NCBI GenBank assembly: GCA_965603285.1
Contig: CBFDCK010000034.1
Coordinates: 1-24,486 of the forward strand
From: JAUWPO01 sp965603285
Lineage (GTDB): Bacteria > Chloroflexota > Anaerolineae > Anaerolineales > UBA4823
DNA: 24,486 bases
Direction: 5' to 3'
A program made the translations under genes and the position numbers. The notes under the pieces are model-generated. The model saw only the letters and a list, made by a program, of their open reading frames with translations, made no database searches and was not told the DNA's origin. This document shows positions 1 through 8,751 of the stretch, piece after piece. Positions within the stretch are counted from its first letter, which is position 1. Each line of letters opens with the position of its first letter.

Positions 1-26
1 GTTTGTTCATGAATTAGTTGAAGGCA

Positions 27-57
27 TGCTTCAGCACTCCATAGTAAGGCTGAAGCA
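27..57. other. 9-bp inverted repeat downstream of mltG
   Basis: TGCTTCAGC at 27-35 is matched by GCTGAAGCA at 49-57, a perfect 9-bp stem with a 13-base loop. It lies about 95 bases past the mltG stop codon. No run of T follows on either strand, so a rho-independent terminator is only one possibility; an mRNA 3'-end stem is another. I see no gene in 1-151. Confidence 0.35.
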
Positions 58-151
58 CGGCAGGCATCCGGCATTCAAAGAACGAATGCTTAAGGGCAGT
101 CATGCTTGTGGCATGATATGCACTCCAAAACAAGTTGCTGTTTGCAGTTTG

Positions 152-1279
152 CTACTCCTGCGGACAGGCATTGCCCACGTGTTCTTCGAAGGTTTCAGCG
201 AAGGAGTGGCGTCCTGAACCGTCGCAGGCGGCCCGGAAGTAATAATAAGGCGATTGTGCAGGGAAAGCCACCCCGCGCAGGGCATGGAGTCCGGGGCTTG
301 ATATCGGTCCGGGCGGTAAGCCCGGGTAAAGGTAGGTGTTGTAGGGTGAATCGACCTGCAGATTTTCCAAACTCAATGGGTTCGTCCACCAGGTTTCTTG
401 GTGTGTGTTGTATCCCAGAGCATACTGTACTGTGGGGTCTGATTCGAGCTTCATGCCTGCCGTCAGCCGGTTGAGGAACACCGATGCGATCAGCGGGGCT
501 TCATCCTCAACGATGGCTTCCCTCTGGACTATCGAAGCCAGGGTCAGCGCCTGGTACAAGTCCAGCCCCTGGCGCTGGAAGCCGTCGCGCAGTTCGTCGT
601 CCACTTTGATCTGGAAATTTTCAAACGTAGTTCCTATAAACCCTTCCACGGTTATCTCTCTCGGGAGGCGGTATACATCGGGGTAGAAAAAGCCTTCTAA
701 CGACACTGCGTGAGGAAATTCTTGAGGAGAGATGGAAGCGCTAACCAGGAACTCCTCCGGTGAGAAGCTCAATCCAGATGTAGGCAGCCCGGCAGCAATC
801 TCCTCCATGCGCCAGCCGGGAAGAATCCGGAAGGTTACCTGGCTGGGTGTGGAGTCCTGCAGCACCAGGCCAATCTCGAGAGGAGTCAATTTGGGACTGA
901 GGCTGTACTCCCCGGCTTGAATGGTCGTATCTAGTCCGGAATAGACTAGGTAGGTGCGAAAGATTTCGGAGTTGGGGATGAATCCTTCAGAGAGTAGACG
1001 CTCCGTGATGGTATGAGTCGATTCACCCAAGGCAACCTGGAAGGGACGTTCCACTCCATACGGTTCATTCGGAAGAGTGAGGTCGTTTTCACCAGCCAAG
1101 AGCAAGGTTGAAAGTTGGGCGCGCTGGAGAAAGTCGATATCTCCTGCTGCCGGACCGAATTTTTCAGCAGCCTGATTTGGAACACCGATCAGCAGCATAC
1201 CAAACAGCAGCGCAGCCAGGCACAGGATGACCAGCCCGGCGAATAAGAATAAGGTTACGAGTTTGGATCTGCGTTTCAT
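152..1279 (-). CDS. mltG: Endolytic murein transglycosylase MltG (YceG family)
   Basis: Predicted membrane-anchored lytic transglycosylase that cuts nascent peptidoglycan strands and so sets glycan chain length. The 375-residue product starts with a basic stretch and one membrane segment (about residues 7-33), giving an N-in, extracytoplasmic orientation. The YceG signature is clear: LASIVQRE at 247-254, with Glu254 in the position of the catalytic glutamate, then VFLNRL, then SDPTVQYALG (about 280-289), then the SPYNTYLYPGLPPGPISSPG block near 311-330. Length is normal for the family. The ATG overlaps the ruvX stop in a TAATG arrangement (1-base overlap) and there is no visible Shine-Dalgarno, so translation is probably coupled to ruvX. 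It is the last gene of the minus-strand run. Family assignment is secure; substrate details are known from the family, not shown here. Confidence 0.93.
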   Translation of the reverse strand: MKRRSKLVTLFLFAGLVILCLAALLFGMLLIGVPNQAAEKFGPAAGDIDFLQRAQLSTLLLAGENDLTLPNEPYGVERPFQVALGESTHTITERLLSEGFIPNSEIFRTYLVYSGLDTTIQAGEYSLSPKLTPLEIGLVLQDSTPSQVTFRILPGWRMEEIAAGLPTSGLSFSPEEFLVSASISPQEFPHAVSLEGFFYPDVYRLPREITVEGFIGTTFENFQIKVDDELRDGFQRQGLDLYQALTLASIVQREAIVEDEAPLIASVFLNRLTAGMKLESDPTVQYALGYNTHQETWWTNPLSLENLQVDSPYNTYLYPGLPPGPISSPGLHALRGVAFPAQSPYYYFRAACDGSGRHSFAETFEEHVGNACPQE

Positions 1280-1701
1280 TAAGGTAAGTCGTCCCGATGG
1301 GAGTCGAGGTAGGTTTGCAGGATGTAGGTGGCGGCGATGTCGTCAAGATGCCCGCCGCGTTTGCGGCGTGGCGCTCCCATTGCTATGCGGGCTTCACGGG
1401 CAGCCTGGGTGCTTCCGGTCTCATCCCAAAGCTCAACTGGCACTTGTGTCTGAGATCGGATGGCGTTCGCCAAGCGAGTAGCACGCCGGCTCTGGAGAGT
1501 GGAACAACCTTCATCGTCCAGCGATTGACCCAGGACGATCAAGCCGACCTGATGTTCGTGTACCAATCCTACAATCGCAGCAGCATCCTGTTCCCGTGAC
1601 TTGTGGTTGAGGACCGTCAACGGGTTTGCAATCGTGCCGGTTGGGTCGCTGATGGCGATTCCGTGGCGTTTTTCTCCGGGGTCAACGGCAAGCACTCTCA
1701 T
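1279..1701 (-). CDS. ruvX: RuvX/YqgF-type Holliday-junction resolvase-like nuclease
   Basis: A 140-residue RNase H-fold protein of the YqgF/RuvX family, which is implicated in pre-16S rRNA 5'-end processing and was first proposed as a Holliday junction resolvase. The N-terminal strand MRVLAVDPGEKRHGIAISDP carries the first metal-binding Asp (D7). LGQSLDDEG near residue 57 and GHLDDIAATYILQTYLDS at the C-terminus carry the later acidic residues. The middle motif reads WDETGSTQAA, where many bacteria have DERLTT-EA. It lies 22 bases downstream of the sugar aminotransferase gene and overlaps mltG by one base. No Shine-Dalgarno is visible before its ATG. Association with mltG and alaS is common, which supports the call. 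Confidence 0.9.
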   Translation of the reverse strand: MRVLAVDPGEKRHGIAISDPTGTIANPLTVLNHKSREQDAAAIVGLVHEHQVGLIVLGQSLDDEGCSTLQSRRATRLANAIRSQTQVPVELWDETGSTQAAREARIAMGAPRRKRGGHLDDIAATYILQTYLDSHRDDLP

Positions 1702-1723
1702 CGTTTGTGAAAGGTAAAATAAC

Positions 1724-2863
1724 TCAGAAATTATATTCTAAAATCGCGTTGATCACGCGTTCTTGTTCGTCTCTTGTGAGGGTATTATAGAACGGCAGCC
1801 TGAGCAGCCGATCGCTGAGGTTTTCGGTGACAGGGCAATCCCCGATTTTGCCTCCAAATTTGTGACCCATATTGGAGAGGTGCAGCGGCAGATAGTGGAA
1901 TACGCTCAGGATTCGCGCTCCCTTTAAATGCTCGACCAGACCTTGGCGGATTTCGAGCGAAGGCAGCAGGATGTAGTACATATGATAGGGCTGCTGGCAG
2001 TAATTCGGGACATAGGGCAAGCGGACACCGTTGCCCTCGGCCCAATCCTTCAAATTGGCATGGTAGTATTCCCAGATTTTTTGGCGCTTGAGTTGTATCG
2101 CTTCATAGGATTCAAGCTGTGCATACAGGAAAGCCGCCAGCATATCGGAGGGTAAGTAACTTGAGCCGATATCGACCCAGGTATATTTGTCTACCTGTCC
2201 TCGGAAGAAGCGGCTGCGGTTGGTGCCTTTTTCGCGCAGGATTTCCGCTCGCTCGATGAAATGGGGGTCGTTGATCAACAGTGCGCCGCCCTCACCACAT
2301 GTGATGTTTTTGGTCTCGTGGAAGCTCTGCGTCGCCAGGCATCCGAAAGTACCTAGATATTTACCTTTATATTTGCCAAAAAGACCGTGGGCGTTGTCTT
2401 CCACGACGGGTACATGATGTTCTTCGGCGATCCCTAATATAGCGTCCATTTCGCAGCCCACACCGGCGTAATGGACTGGAAGAATGGCTTTAGTGCGGGG
2501 TGTGATCAATCGTTCCAGAAGTCCTTCGTCCAAATTTAACGTATCCGGACGGATGTCGATGAAAATGGGTTTGGCACCACGGTTGACATATGCGTTAACG
2601 GTGGATACAAACGTAAAGGACGGGATGATCACTTCATCACCCGGTTTTACATTCAGTAAAAAAGCTGTCATTTCCAGGGCGTGGGTGCACGAGGTGGTCA
2701 GCAGGGCTTTAGGGATTTGGAAATGTTTTTCGAGCCATTGATGGCATTTACTGGTGAAGATTCCATCGCCCGATATATGATATTTTTCGATTGTCTGGGT
2801 GAGGTAATTCAGTTCGTCGCCCGTCAGGCTGGGCTTATTGAAGGGGATATCGTATTCGTTCAT
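1724..2863 (-). CDS. wecE: dTDP-4-amino-4,6-dideoxygalactose transaminase (WecE/RffA-like, DegT family)
   Basis: PLP-dependent sugar aminotransferase of 379 residues, predicted to convert TDP-4-keto-6-deoxyglucose to TDP-4-amino-4,6-dideoxygalactose using glutamate. It shows the DegT/DnrJ/EryC1 layout: IPFNKPSLTGDE at the N-terminus, the GDEVIIPSFTFVST block near 75-88, the PLP-contacting VVEDNAH near 153-159, and SFHETKN with the Schiff-base lysine at K185. The stretch EKGTNRSRFFRGQVDKYTW, then DIGSSYLPSD, is, from memory, nearly identical to E. coli WecE, which separates it from other DegT clades. The gene starts 3 bases after the stop of the WecD-like gene, so the two are surely co-transcribed. 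In enterobacteria this pair makes TDP-Fuc4NAc for common antigen; here the acceptor glycan is unknown. RmlA/RmlB, which would make the precursor, are not in the window. Confidence 0.88.
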   Translation of the reverse strand: MNEYDIPFNKPSLTGDELNYLTQTIEKYHISGDGIFTSKCHQWLEKHFQIPKALLTTSCTHALEMTAFLLNVKPGDEVIIPSFTFVSTVNAYVNRGAKPIFIDIRPDTLNLDEGLLERLITPRTKAILPVHYAGVGCEMDAILGIAEEHHVPVVEDNAHGLFGKYKGKYLGTFGCLATQSFHETKNITCGEGGALLINDPHFIERAEILREKGTNRSRFFRGQVDKYTWVDIGSSYLPSDMLAAFLYAQLESYEAIQLKRQKIWEYYHANLKDWAEGNGVRLPYVPNYCQQPYHMYYILLPSLEIRQGLVEHLKGARILSVFHYLPLHLSNMGHKFGGKIGDCPVTENLSDRLLRLPFYNTLTRDEQERVINAILEYNF

Positions 2864-2866
2864 GGC

Positions 2867-3634
2867 TCAGTTTGTGGTGAGCGATTGGTCGGCGAACCAT
2901 TTGTGATAGTAAAGTTGGACAGACTTCGAAATGAAGCCGTGGCGCTGGATCATGCGTTGGGTGGGGATATTTCTTCCCTGTGTGTTAACGAAAATTCGAT
3001 CCACCCCCTCTCTGAGGTACCAATCTAACCCACTGGCGAACAGCTCGTGCCCAATACCAAGCCCACGGGACACTTCCTTTACGGCAGTTAACTCAAATGT
3101 CCCTGCGGGTTTATGCCTCTGCCTGTTGCCAGATATAAAACCGAGGAGTTCTCCTCCAAGTTCAGCTACGAGCACGAAATCAGCATTTCCTTCAGCACTT
3201 TTTTTTATCCAAGTCTGGAAGTATGCCTGGCAGATTTCATCAGTAAAGCGGGGATCGAAATACCAGCGCGAATCTTTGTAGCTGTTCTTGGCGATTTCTT
3301 GCAGTGTTCCAATATCCTCTGGCTGCACGTCCCTTATCACCAGGCGTTTGTTTGTTTTTGGTCTGGTTTCGGGATTCCAGTTTTTCAAGCGACCTTCGTA
3401 GGTGATCCGGATTTCGACCAGATGAAAGCCGTGCTCTTCGACCAGCCTGATTGTACCGGCATCATCGGAATCAGCGAGAAAGTAGAGACAGTTAACCGAG
3501 TTGGAATCACACCAATTGAAGATTGTCTCCAAATCGGCCGCGCTCAGATGGCGGTCGCAAACTCGTGCGATCCGAAATCCGAAGAAGTCGCTGTCCCACT
3601 GCAGGAATTGACATGATTCAGTGGTTACGGTCAT
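2867..3634 (-). CDS. wecD: WecD-like GNAT N-acetyltransferase (TDP-4-amino-sugar acetyltransferase)
   Basis: Predicted acetyl-CoA-dependent acetyltransferase of 255 residues, acting on the amino sugar made by its neighbour. The N-terminal half has the WecD-like LQWDSDFFGFRIARV segment near residue 10. The C-terminal half is a GNAT domain: RLVIRDVQPEDI, an acetyl-CoA loop VSRGLGIGHEL, then GRNIPTQRMIQRHGF at the end of the fold. I chose the ATG at 3634, not the longer frame opening at 3673, because GAGGAG lies 4 bases before it, and the shorter start reduces overlap with the upstream glycosyltransferase from 56 to 17 bases. It is followed after 3 bases by the WecE-like gene; that pairing is the best evidence for the substrate. 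Another amino-sugar acetyltransferase specificity cannot be excluded. Confidence 0.78.
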   Translation of the reverse strand: MTVTTESCQFLQWDSDFFGFRIARVCDRHLSAADLETIFNWCDSNSVNCLYFLADSDDAGTIRLVEEHGFHLVEIRITYEGRLKNWNPETRPKTNKRLVIRDVQPEDIGTLQEIAKNSYKDSRWYFDPRFTDEICQAYFQTWIKKSAEGNADFVLVAELGGELLGFISGNRQRHKPAGTFELTAVKEVSRGLGIGHELFASGLDWYLREGVDRIFVNTQGRNIPTQRMIQRHGFISKSVQLYYHKWFADQSLTTN

Positions 3635-4589
3635 TGGTCTCCTCAAACCGATCCTCCTGGCTGCGAATAACATATGAAGGTTTTTCCATTAAGCGGAAGT
3701 GCATGCGAGCAAGATATTCCCCAATAATTCCTAAAGAAAACAACTGCACTCCGGAGAAGATGGCGACGATGGAAGCCAGAAACGGGAATCCAGGTATGCT
3801 GCCGCCCTGGATGATGAAACGTACAACAACGTATATGAGTATCAGCAAACCGAAAAAGGCAAAGCCAAATCCCATCATGCTGGCTAACTGTAAAGGTACT
3901 ACGGTAAAACCGGTGGCCATATTTATGGCATGGCGCACCAGCTTGCGGAAGGTGTAGTTTGACTTGCCATCATGGCGTGGATCATGGGTGACCGGTACGG
4001 CGTAAAAACGGTTAGTTCCCCAAGCTAAGAGGACGTCAAGAATCACGAACGGGCTCTGGAAATTGGAAAACGCATCACGAACGCAGGTCCGAAACGCTCT
4101 GAAAGCGCTCACCTTTTGGGCATTCTTGACACCCATGGCGCTTTGCAGGGCTAAGCGGGTTATGTAAGAAGATAGATTGCGCCAGAATGGGTGCTGCAGT
4201 CTTGCCGGAGTCCCGTATACCACGTCATAACCGCGCCCGAGAGGTGGGAGAAGTTTGCCAATCTCCTCTGGCGGGTGCTGTAAATCGTCGTCCATAGTAA
4301 CGATGATCTCGTATTGTGCAGCGCGGACACCGCAAAGCAAGGCGTTATGCTGCCCGTAATTGCGCATCAGGTTGATACCACGCACACAAAGCTGATCCTG
4401 ACTGAGGCGGGTGATAGTACTCCAGCTTTGATCGCTGCTGCCATCGTTGACTAAAATCGTCTCATACGTCTGACTGATAGTGGGTAAAATCTGATTCAGG
4501 CGAGATAACAGCTCATCGAGTGTATCCTCGCTGTTGTAAACTGGGATGACGATCGAAATGTTATTTTTAGTTGAATCTGTTGGGTTCAT
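3618..4589 (-). CDS. GtrB/ArnC-like polyprenyl-phosphate glycosyltransferase (GT2)
   Basis: A 323-residue family-2 glycosyltransferase with a cytoplasmic GT-A domain and two C-terminal membrane helices, as in GtrB, ArnC and dolichol-phosphate mannose synthases. The nucleotide-binding start is SIVIPVYNSEDTLDELL, with VNDGSSD near 47-53. The metal-binding acidic motif is TMDDDLQHPPEE with DDD at 100-102. Helices cover about 231-256 and 265-290. The expected role is to load a sugar on undecaprenyl phosphate for later transfer outside the cell. It starts 3 bases after the preceding GT-C-like gene and overlaps the WecD-like gene by 17 bases, so it belongs to the sugar cassette. The donor sugar cannot be read from sequence; the TDP-amino sugar made next door is a candidate. 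Confidence 0.85.
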   Translation of the reverse strand: MNPTDSTKNNISIVIPVYNSEDTLDELLSRLNQILPTISQTYETILVNDGSSDQSWSTITRLSQDQLCVRGINLMRNYGQHNALLCGVRAAQYEIIVTMDDDLQHPPEEIGKLLPPLGRGYDVVYGTPARLQHPFWRNLSSYITRLALQSAMGVKNAQKVSAFRAFRTCVRDAFSNFQSPFVILDVLLAWGTNRFYAVPVTHDPRHDGKSNYTFRKLVRHAINMATGFTVVPLQLASMMGFGFAFFGLLILIYVVVRFIIQGGSIPGFPFLASIVAIFSGVQLFSLGIIGEYLARMHFRLMEKPSYVIRSQEDRFEETNDRNH

Positions 4590-4592
4590 AAT

Positions 4593-6644
4593 TTACTTAT
4601 CGATGCATTGAAGTATATCTGATATTTGGTCGCTGGCAGCCGTGTCTAACATGGCGGGTGAAATACTCTTCTCTATTCTATCCCAGGTCGTACACAAATG
4701 TGGTATTGTTTCGGCGGATAATTGGGAAGCAGTTGTTACCAGTTGAATTGTCTCTTCCCAGCGTCCAACATGGGCATATCCTTCTATGAAAGGAATAAGT
4801 TCAACCGCGTTTTCAGGACTCAGATTGTCGAGATACATAAAGACCTGGTCGCCTAATCCTGCCACTTCATTCCAATTAGATTTTTGGCGGGCTAATTCGG
4901 CTTTTTGGAAATAATAACACCATTCGTGTTCGGGTTCAGGTCCAAAAATGTGAGTCGGAGGAGCAGCAGGTGGGTCTGCGCTAGTGATAATTAGGCCGGG
5001 ATTTGATAGCGCCAGGGCTTCAGGAATGAAACGCGGGTTGTCGGGTAGGATAGTTCCAGTTCCGGGGTCGAATATCGTCATGCAGCGGGGTGGTTCGTAG
5101 AAGAAGACCAGCATTTGGGACATATTTCCCGAAAATGACATTGCTCGGTAAGGGTGGTTGATGGGTATGTCTGCCTCAAAGTGTGTCAGGGCATTTCCCA
5201 GACGTGCTTCCAGATCGAACATCAGGTAGGATAGATGATTTGAAGTATTGTGTGGGTCATAAGTCCAATTTAGTGGTGCGGTCAAAGAGTTGTCGCTGAA
5301 ATACACGAAAGGAAGTTCGGGAGTCAGCAAAGTAGTGTCGGGTTTTATTCCAGGCGCCCTCCAGGTAAGCTGCCAGAAGAAATCCTTTTGCAACTGCCAT
5401 TCCTGGCGGTAAGTTACTGCATCCAAAAAATGAAACCCAGCCGCAAAACCCACCAGCAGCCCTAAAATCAGGGCTTGTTGAGCCCTGGTTTTGAAGAGCA
5501 GTTTAACTACACCCGCTGCCAATATGCATGCAGCGAACATCAGGGGAAGTGTGAAACGGTCTAACGGGAAGCGCAGCTTTAGTTCCAGGTCAGTGACCCA
5601 GAATGGCCACCCGCCAGCCAGGAGAGCTAATGCTCCAAATGCGATGTACCTGATGGCGCCGGAATTATTTACCTTCTCGTTTGAAATTTCATCATGACGG
5701 TCGCCCTCTGGCAGCTTCGTCAGGAACAGAAAAGCCATCGCCGTAGTGCCGAGGACTATGGCAGAATACAATAAGATGTCCAGCGGGGTCAAACTGGAAA
5801 GGTTAAATAGATTAAACGTCTTGGTCCAGGCGATCAGGCTGGCTTCGATGGCGTCTTGGAAGATCGTTCTTATAAGGTTGAAAACGGCTTGAGGCGGATT
5901 GGCTGTCAGCTCGTTGAATATTTGGATATCCCCGCGCGGGGTTTCATGAAGAAACAGCGTCCACACTAGAAAGGCGAGCAGAAGGAATAAGTATGGCGAC
6001 CAATATAACAAGACCCGCTTGATCCGTTCTCGATAGGAGGATGCCTTTTCACCTAAGACCAACCACAATATGACTGGTCTCATCAGTTCTAAGCCAAAAT
6101 AATATTCAACGGTGAACAAAATAATGGCAGACATTAAAACTGATATGATCATCAAGGGCCAGAAACGGGAGGGCTCGCGGACGGCTAAGACCATCAGTCC
6201 CAAAGACAGGAAGAACAAGGACATGTAAATGAAGCCGTGGCTGTAGGTCACGGAGATGTACTGCTGCCTGAAACCAGGGTAAATAACGAACAGCATGGCT
6301 GCCCAGGCTGCCAGCATTTTCCAGCGGGGGAAAAGCGTCCTCAGCATCCACCACAAAGTCAAACCGCTCAGCCAGCGAGTGAACAGACCGAAAATCTGCC
6401 ATGCGATGGTCGATTCACCCATCAATGGGGTCGTGAGCATGAACATCCAGCTCAGCAGTGGTCGATCGACGGCGAAGACCTCCCGGAAGCCACCTGCTCC
6501 GAGTGAATGGTAGAACCAAATTGTCGGCCAGTCATCCCAGTAGAAACCCAACCAGGGGATCATCGGCGCATAACTGATCAGGCTTAAAAGGAGCAGCGCA
6601 GCCGGAATTATTAGCGCATTTATGGGCTTTGTCCGTAAAAACAT
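4593..6644 (-). CDS. Multi-pass GT-C-like membrane protein with C-terminal TPR-like tail (copy 2)
   Basis: A 683-residue integral membrane protein with about ten or eleven hydrophobic segments between residues 7 and about 410. After the first helix it carries LGFYWDDWPT, an Asp-Asp pair in the first extracytoplasmic loop, the place where GT-C glycosyltransferases using lipid-linked sugars keep their catalytic acid. The last 270 residues are soluble and end in helical TPR-like repeats (FQKAELARQKSNWNEVA; EGYAHVGRWEETIQLV). It is a clear paralogue of the next upstream gene. A longer TTG start at 6692 would overlap that gene by 16 bases; ATG 6644 is preferred because it gives 683 residues against 681 in the paralogue and aligns both N-termini. 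No strong Shine-Dalgarno. Glycosyltransferase function is inference from fold-like features and context. Confidence 0.8.
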   Translation of the reverse strand: MFLRTKPINALIIPAALLLLSLISYAPMIPWLGFYWDDWPTIWFYHSLGAGGFREVFAVDRPLLSWMFMLTTPLMGESTIAWQIFGLFTRWLSGLTLWWMLRTLFPRWKMLAAWAAMLFVIYPGFRQQYISVTYSHGFIYMSLFFLSLGLMVLAVREPSRFWPLMIISVLMSAIILFTVEYYFGLELMRPVILWLVLGEKASSYRERIKRVLLYWSPYLFLLLAFLVWTLFLHETPRGDIQIFNELTANPPQAVFNLIRTIFQDAIEASLIAWTKTFNLFNLSSLTPLDILLYSAIVLGTTAMAFLFLTKLPEGDRHDEISNEKVNNSGAIRYIAFGALALLAGGWPFWVTDLELKLRFPLDRFTLPLMFAACILAAGVVKLLFKTRAQQALILGLLVGFAAGFHFLDAVTYRQEWQLQKDFFWQLTWRAPGIKPDTTLLTPELPFVYFSDNSLTAPLNWTYDPHNTSNHLSYLMFDLEARLGNALTHFEADIPINHPYRAMSFSGNMSQMLVFFYEPPRCMTIFDPGTGTILPDNPRFIPEALALSNPGLIITSADPPAAPPTHIFGPEPEHEWCYYFQKAELARQKSNWNEVAGLGDQVFMYLDNLSPENAVELIPFIEGYAHVGRWEETIQLVTTASQLSAETIPHLCTTWDRIEKSISPAMLDTAASDQISDILQCIDK

Positions 6645-6676
6645 TTCGTGGTTGAATTTTTGGGCAATAAGTTTGT

Positions 6677-8722
6677 TTATGGAATGTCGCAATTAAGTTT
6701 TTTGTTTATCGCTGCGATTGCGGCTCGTTGTCCTTCATCTGGAGACGTGTTTTGAGAGAGTTCTTTCCATATGTTACACAGTGGATCTTGCATAATTTCA
6801 GAGTACTTAACAAGATCAATGGATAACCCCACTGCATCCTGCCATCGTCCAACATGCGCGTAGCCTTCTATATAAGTCACCAGCTCGGAAGCATTCTTTT
6901 TATTGAATTCCTTATCTAGCTGCAGGGCTTCGTCGCCGAGTTCAGCCACATGGTCCCAATTTCCCTTCTGGCGAGATAATTCAGCTTTTTCGAAAAAATA
7001 ACACCAGTCTTCATGCGTTGGTTCAGGTCCAAAAACTTGGATAGGCGGGCGCGCAGCTTGTTCTGGATCAGTGATGATTAATTCCCGGTCGGATAGATGT
7101 ATTGCGGATGGAATGAAGCCTGGTTGGTAGGGCCAGAAACGGTCAGCCTCGGGATCGATTACTTTAAGACATATTTCGGGCGAGTAATATATAAGCAGTG
7201 CTTGAGATGTTGAACCATCGAAGGATGTGGCTCGATATGGTTGGTGCAGGGGTGTTCCCTCCTCAAGGTCTGGCAGCATGTTCCCCAGGCGGGCATCGAT
7301 GTTCACGAAACCGTAAGGCATCTGGCGGGCATAATTTTCGGGGGCATAGGTCCAATTTAGCGGCGCGGTTAATGAATTATCTGTGGCGTACTGGAATGGC
7401 AATTTTGAGGTCAGCAATATCGTACCGGGCTCGATATCGGGCGCTCTCCAAACGAGCTGCCAGAAGAAAGCTTTCTGGAAATTCCAGTCCCGCATATAAT
7501 TTAACCCGGTTTGAAAATGCATCCCAACCGAGAGACCTACGATGACAGCAAGGATCAATGTGCTCTGGAGTCTGGTCCTCGTTATTAAGAAAACCAGACC
7601 AACTAACAGTAATGCAGCCCCGAGCATCATCATCAGGGTGAATCTATCCCAGGGGAAAAATAGATCCATCTTAAGATTGGTCGCCCAGATTGGCCAACCC
7701 CCGATAATTAATGAATATATTCCCAGGAGGATGGCTTGATATTCCCAACGTAAAGGGATGCTCTGCGTGGGTATATCTTCTGTCCGTACATCTGACCGTA
7801 GTTTTAACATAAAGAAAACCGTCAAAGCGGATGTAATCAGGATAATTCCAGTGATGACCAGTAGAATGGTTGTCCGGTATGCCAGTAGTTCCTGGGGGTT
7901 AATTGTCTGTATCCAAGCCAGGACACTCGATTCAAAAATATCTTGGAAAATTGTCCTTATCAGATCCAGGACTGTGGTAATTGGATTTGTGCGCAGGTCG
8001 TTCAGGAGGGTAATTTGCCCTCTGGGTGTTTTGTTCGTCATTCGCCATAACAGGAATAAGAGCAGGATAAATATGTACGGTAGCCACCGTTTGAAAGCGA
8101 GTGAAAGGCGCGTTCTAATACTTTCTCTTTCTTTGTCGTCGGTGAGTAATAATATTACAGGTCGCAGGAGTTCTAGACCGACGTAATATTCTAAAGTGAA
8201 CAGGGTCATGGCTGAAGTAAACAGCGACGTCAGGATCAGGGGCCAAAACCACCTGGGTTTACGATAAGCCAGGATCATTGTTCCCAGAGAAAGCAAGAAG
8301 ATGGTCAGCATAATGAACATATGGCTGTACGTAATGGGAATTAACTGCTGTTCAAAACCCGGATAAACTACAAACAAGAAGGCAATCCAGGTCGCTTCTA
8401 TGATTCGCCTGGGCCATATTAATCTTAAAACCCACCAAAGGGCTACGCCGCTTAACCAGCGGGTGATTATGGCGAACAGGTGCCAGGCAAGCATTGATTC
8501 ACCCATAAGCCAGGTGGTAAGCATAAATATCCAGCCAAGAGTCGGTCGGTCAGTGGTAAATACGTCGGGAAATACAGTTGGACCAAAGAAATGTATAAAC
8601 CATAAGGAGGGCCAGTCATCCCAATACAATCCTAACTTTGGGATAAGCGCCGCGAAGCTCATTATGCATAAAGCGAGCAAGGCAAAAGGCACAGTCCAGG
8701 TCGGAAATTTGTTTTTTTCCAT
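6677..8722 (-). CDS. Multi-pass GT-C-like membrane protein with C-terminal TPR-like tail (copy 1)
   Basis: A 681-residue integral membrane protein, paralogue of the following gene. Shared landmarks are LGLYWDDWPS (about residue 30) after the first helix, FTTDRP then GWIFMLTTWLMGES, the YPGF-QQ-I-ITYSH block, FTLEYYVGLELLRPVI, an extracytoplasmic-looking stretch with NSLTAPLNWTY, and a C-terminal HIFGPEP/VFGPEP-type junction leading to WCYFFEKAELSRQKGNWDHVAEL and EGYAHVGRWQDAV, which look like TPR helices. About ten hydrophobic segments precede the soluble tail. The gene begins 29 bases after the alaS stop, without a recognisable Shine-Dalgarno. Position inside a sugar cassette and the WDDW loop suggest a lipid-linked-sugar glycosyltransferase, but I recognise no characterised homologue; treat the function as unproven. 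Confidence 0.82.
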   Translation of the reverse strand: MEKNKFPTWTVPFALLALCIMSFAALIPKLGLYWDDWPSLWFIHFFGPTVFPDVFTTDRPTLGWIFMLTTWLMGESMLAWHLFAIITRWLSGVALWWVLRLIWPRRIIEATWIAFLFVVYPGFEQQLIPITYSHMFIMLTIFLLSLGTMILAYRKPRWFWPLILTSLFTSAMTLFTLEYYVGLELLRPVILLLTDDKERESIRTRLSLAFKRWLPYIFILLLFLLWRMTNKTPRGQITLLNDLRTNPITTVLDLIRTIFQDIFESSVLAWIQTINPQELLAYRTTILLVITGIILITSALTVFFMLKLRSDVRTEDIPTQSIPLRWEYQAILLGIYSLIIGGWPIWATNLKMDLFFPWDRFTLMMMLGAALLLVGLVFLITRTRLQSTLILAVIVGLSVGMHFQTGLNYMRDWNFQKAFFWQLVWRAPDIEPGTILLTSKLPFQYATDNSLTAPLNWTYAPENYARQMPYGFVNIDARLGNMLPDLEEGTPLHQPYRATSFDGSTSQALLIYYSPEICLKVIDPEADRFWPYQPGFIPSAIHLSDRELIITDPEQAARPPIQVFGPEPTHEDWCYFFEKAELSRQKGNWDHVAELGDEALQLDKEFNKKNASELVTYIEGYAHVGRWQDAVGLSIDLVKYSEIMQDPLCNIWKELSQNTSPDEGQRAAIAAINKKLNCDIP

Positions 8723-8751
8723 TGGAGGTTAACAATACCGCGATGGGATTC

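Noticed and set aside
106..474. Plus-strand open frame at the window start
   Set aside because: Most of it is antisense to the conserved end of mltG; the sequence has no protein-like pattern.
3113..3616. Open plus-strand frame of 167 codons
   Set aside because: It lies wholly antisense to the WecD-like gene, has no recognisable domain and no ribosome site; the minus-strand product has clear GNAT motifs.
3635..3673. Longer start for the WecD-like protein
   Set aside because: It would overlap the glycosyltransferase gene by 56 bases; GAGGAG is placed for ATG 3634.
6645..6692. TTG start giving 699 residues for the second GT-C-like protein
   Set aside because: It overlaps the upstream gene by 16 bases and adds residues absent from the paralogue; ATG 6644 gives matching N-termini and lengths.
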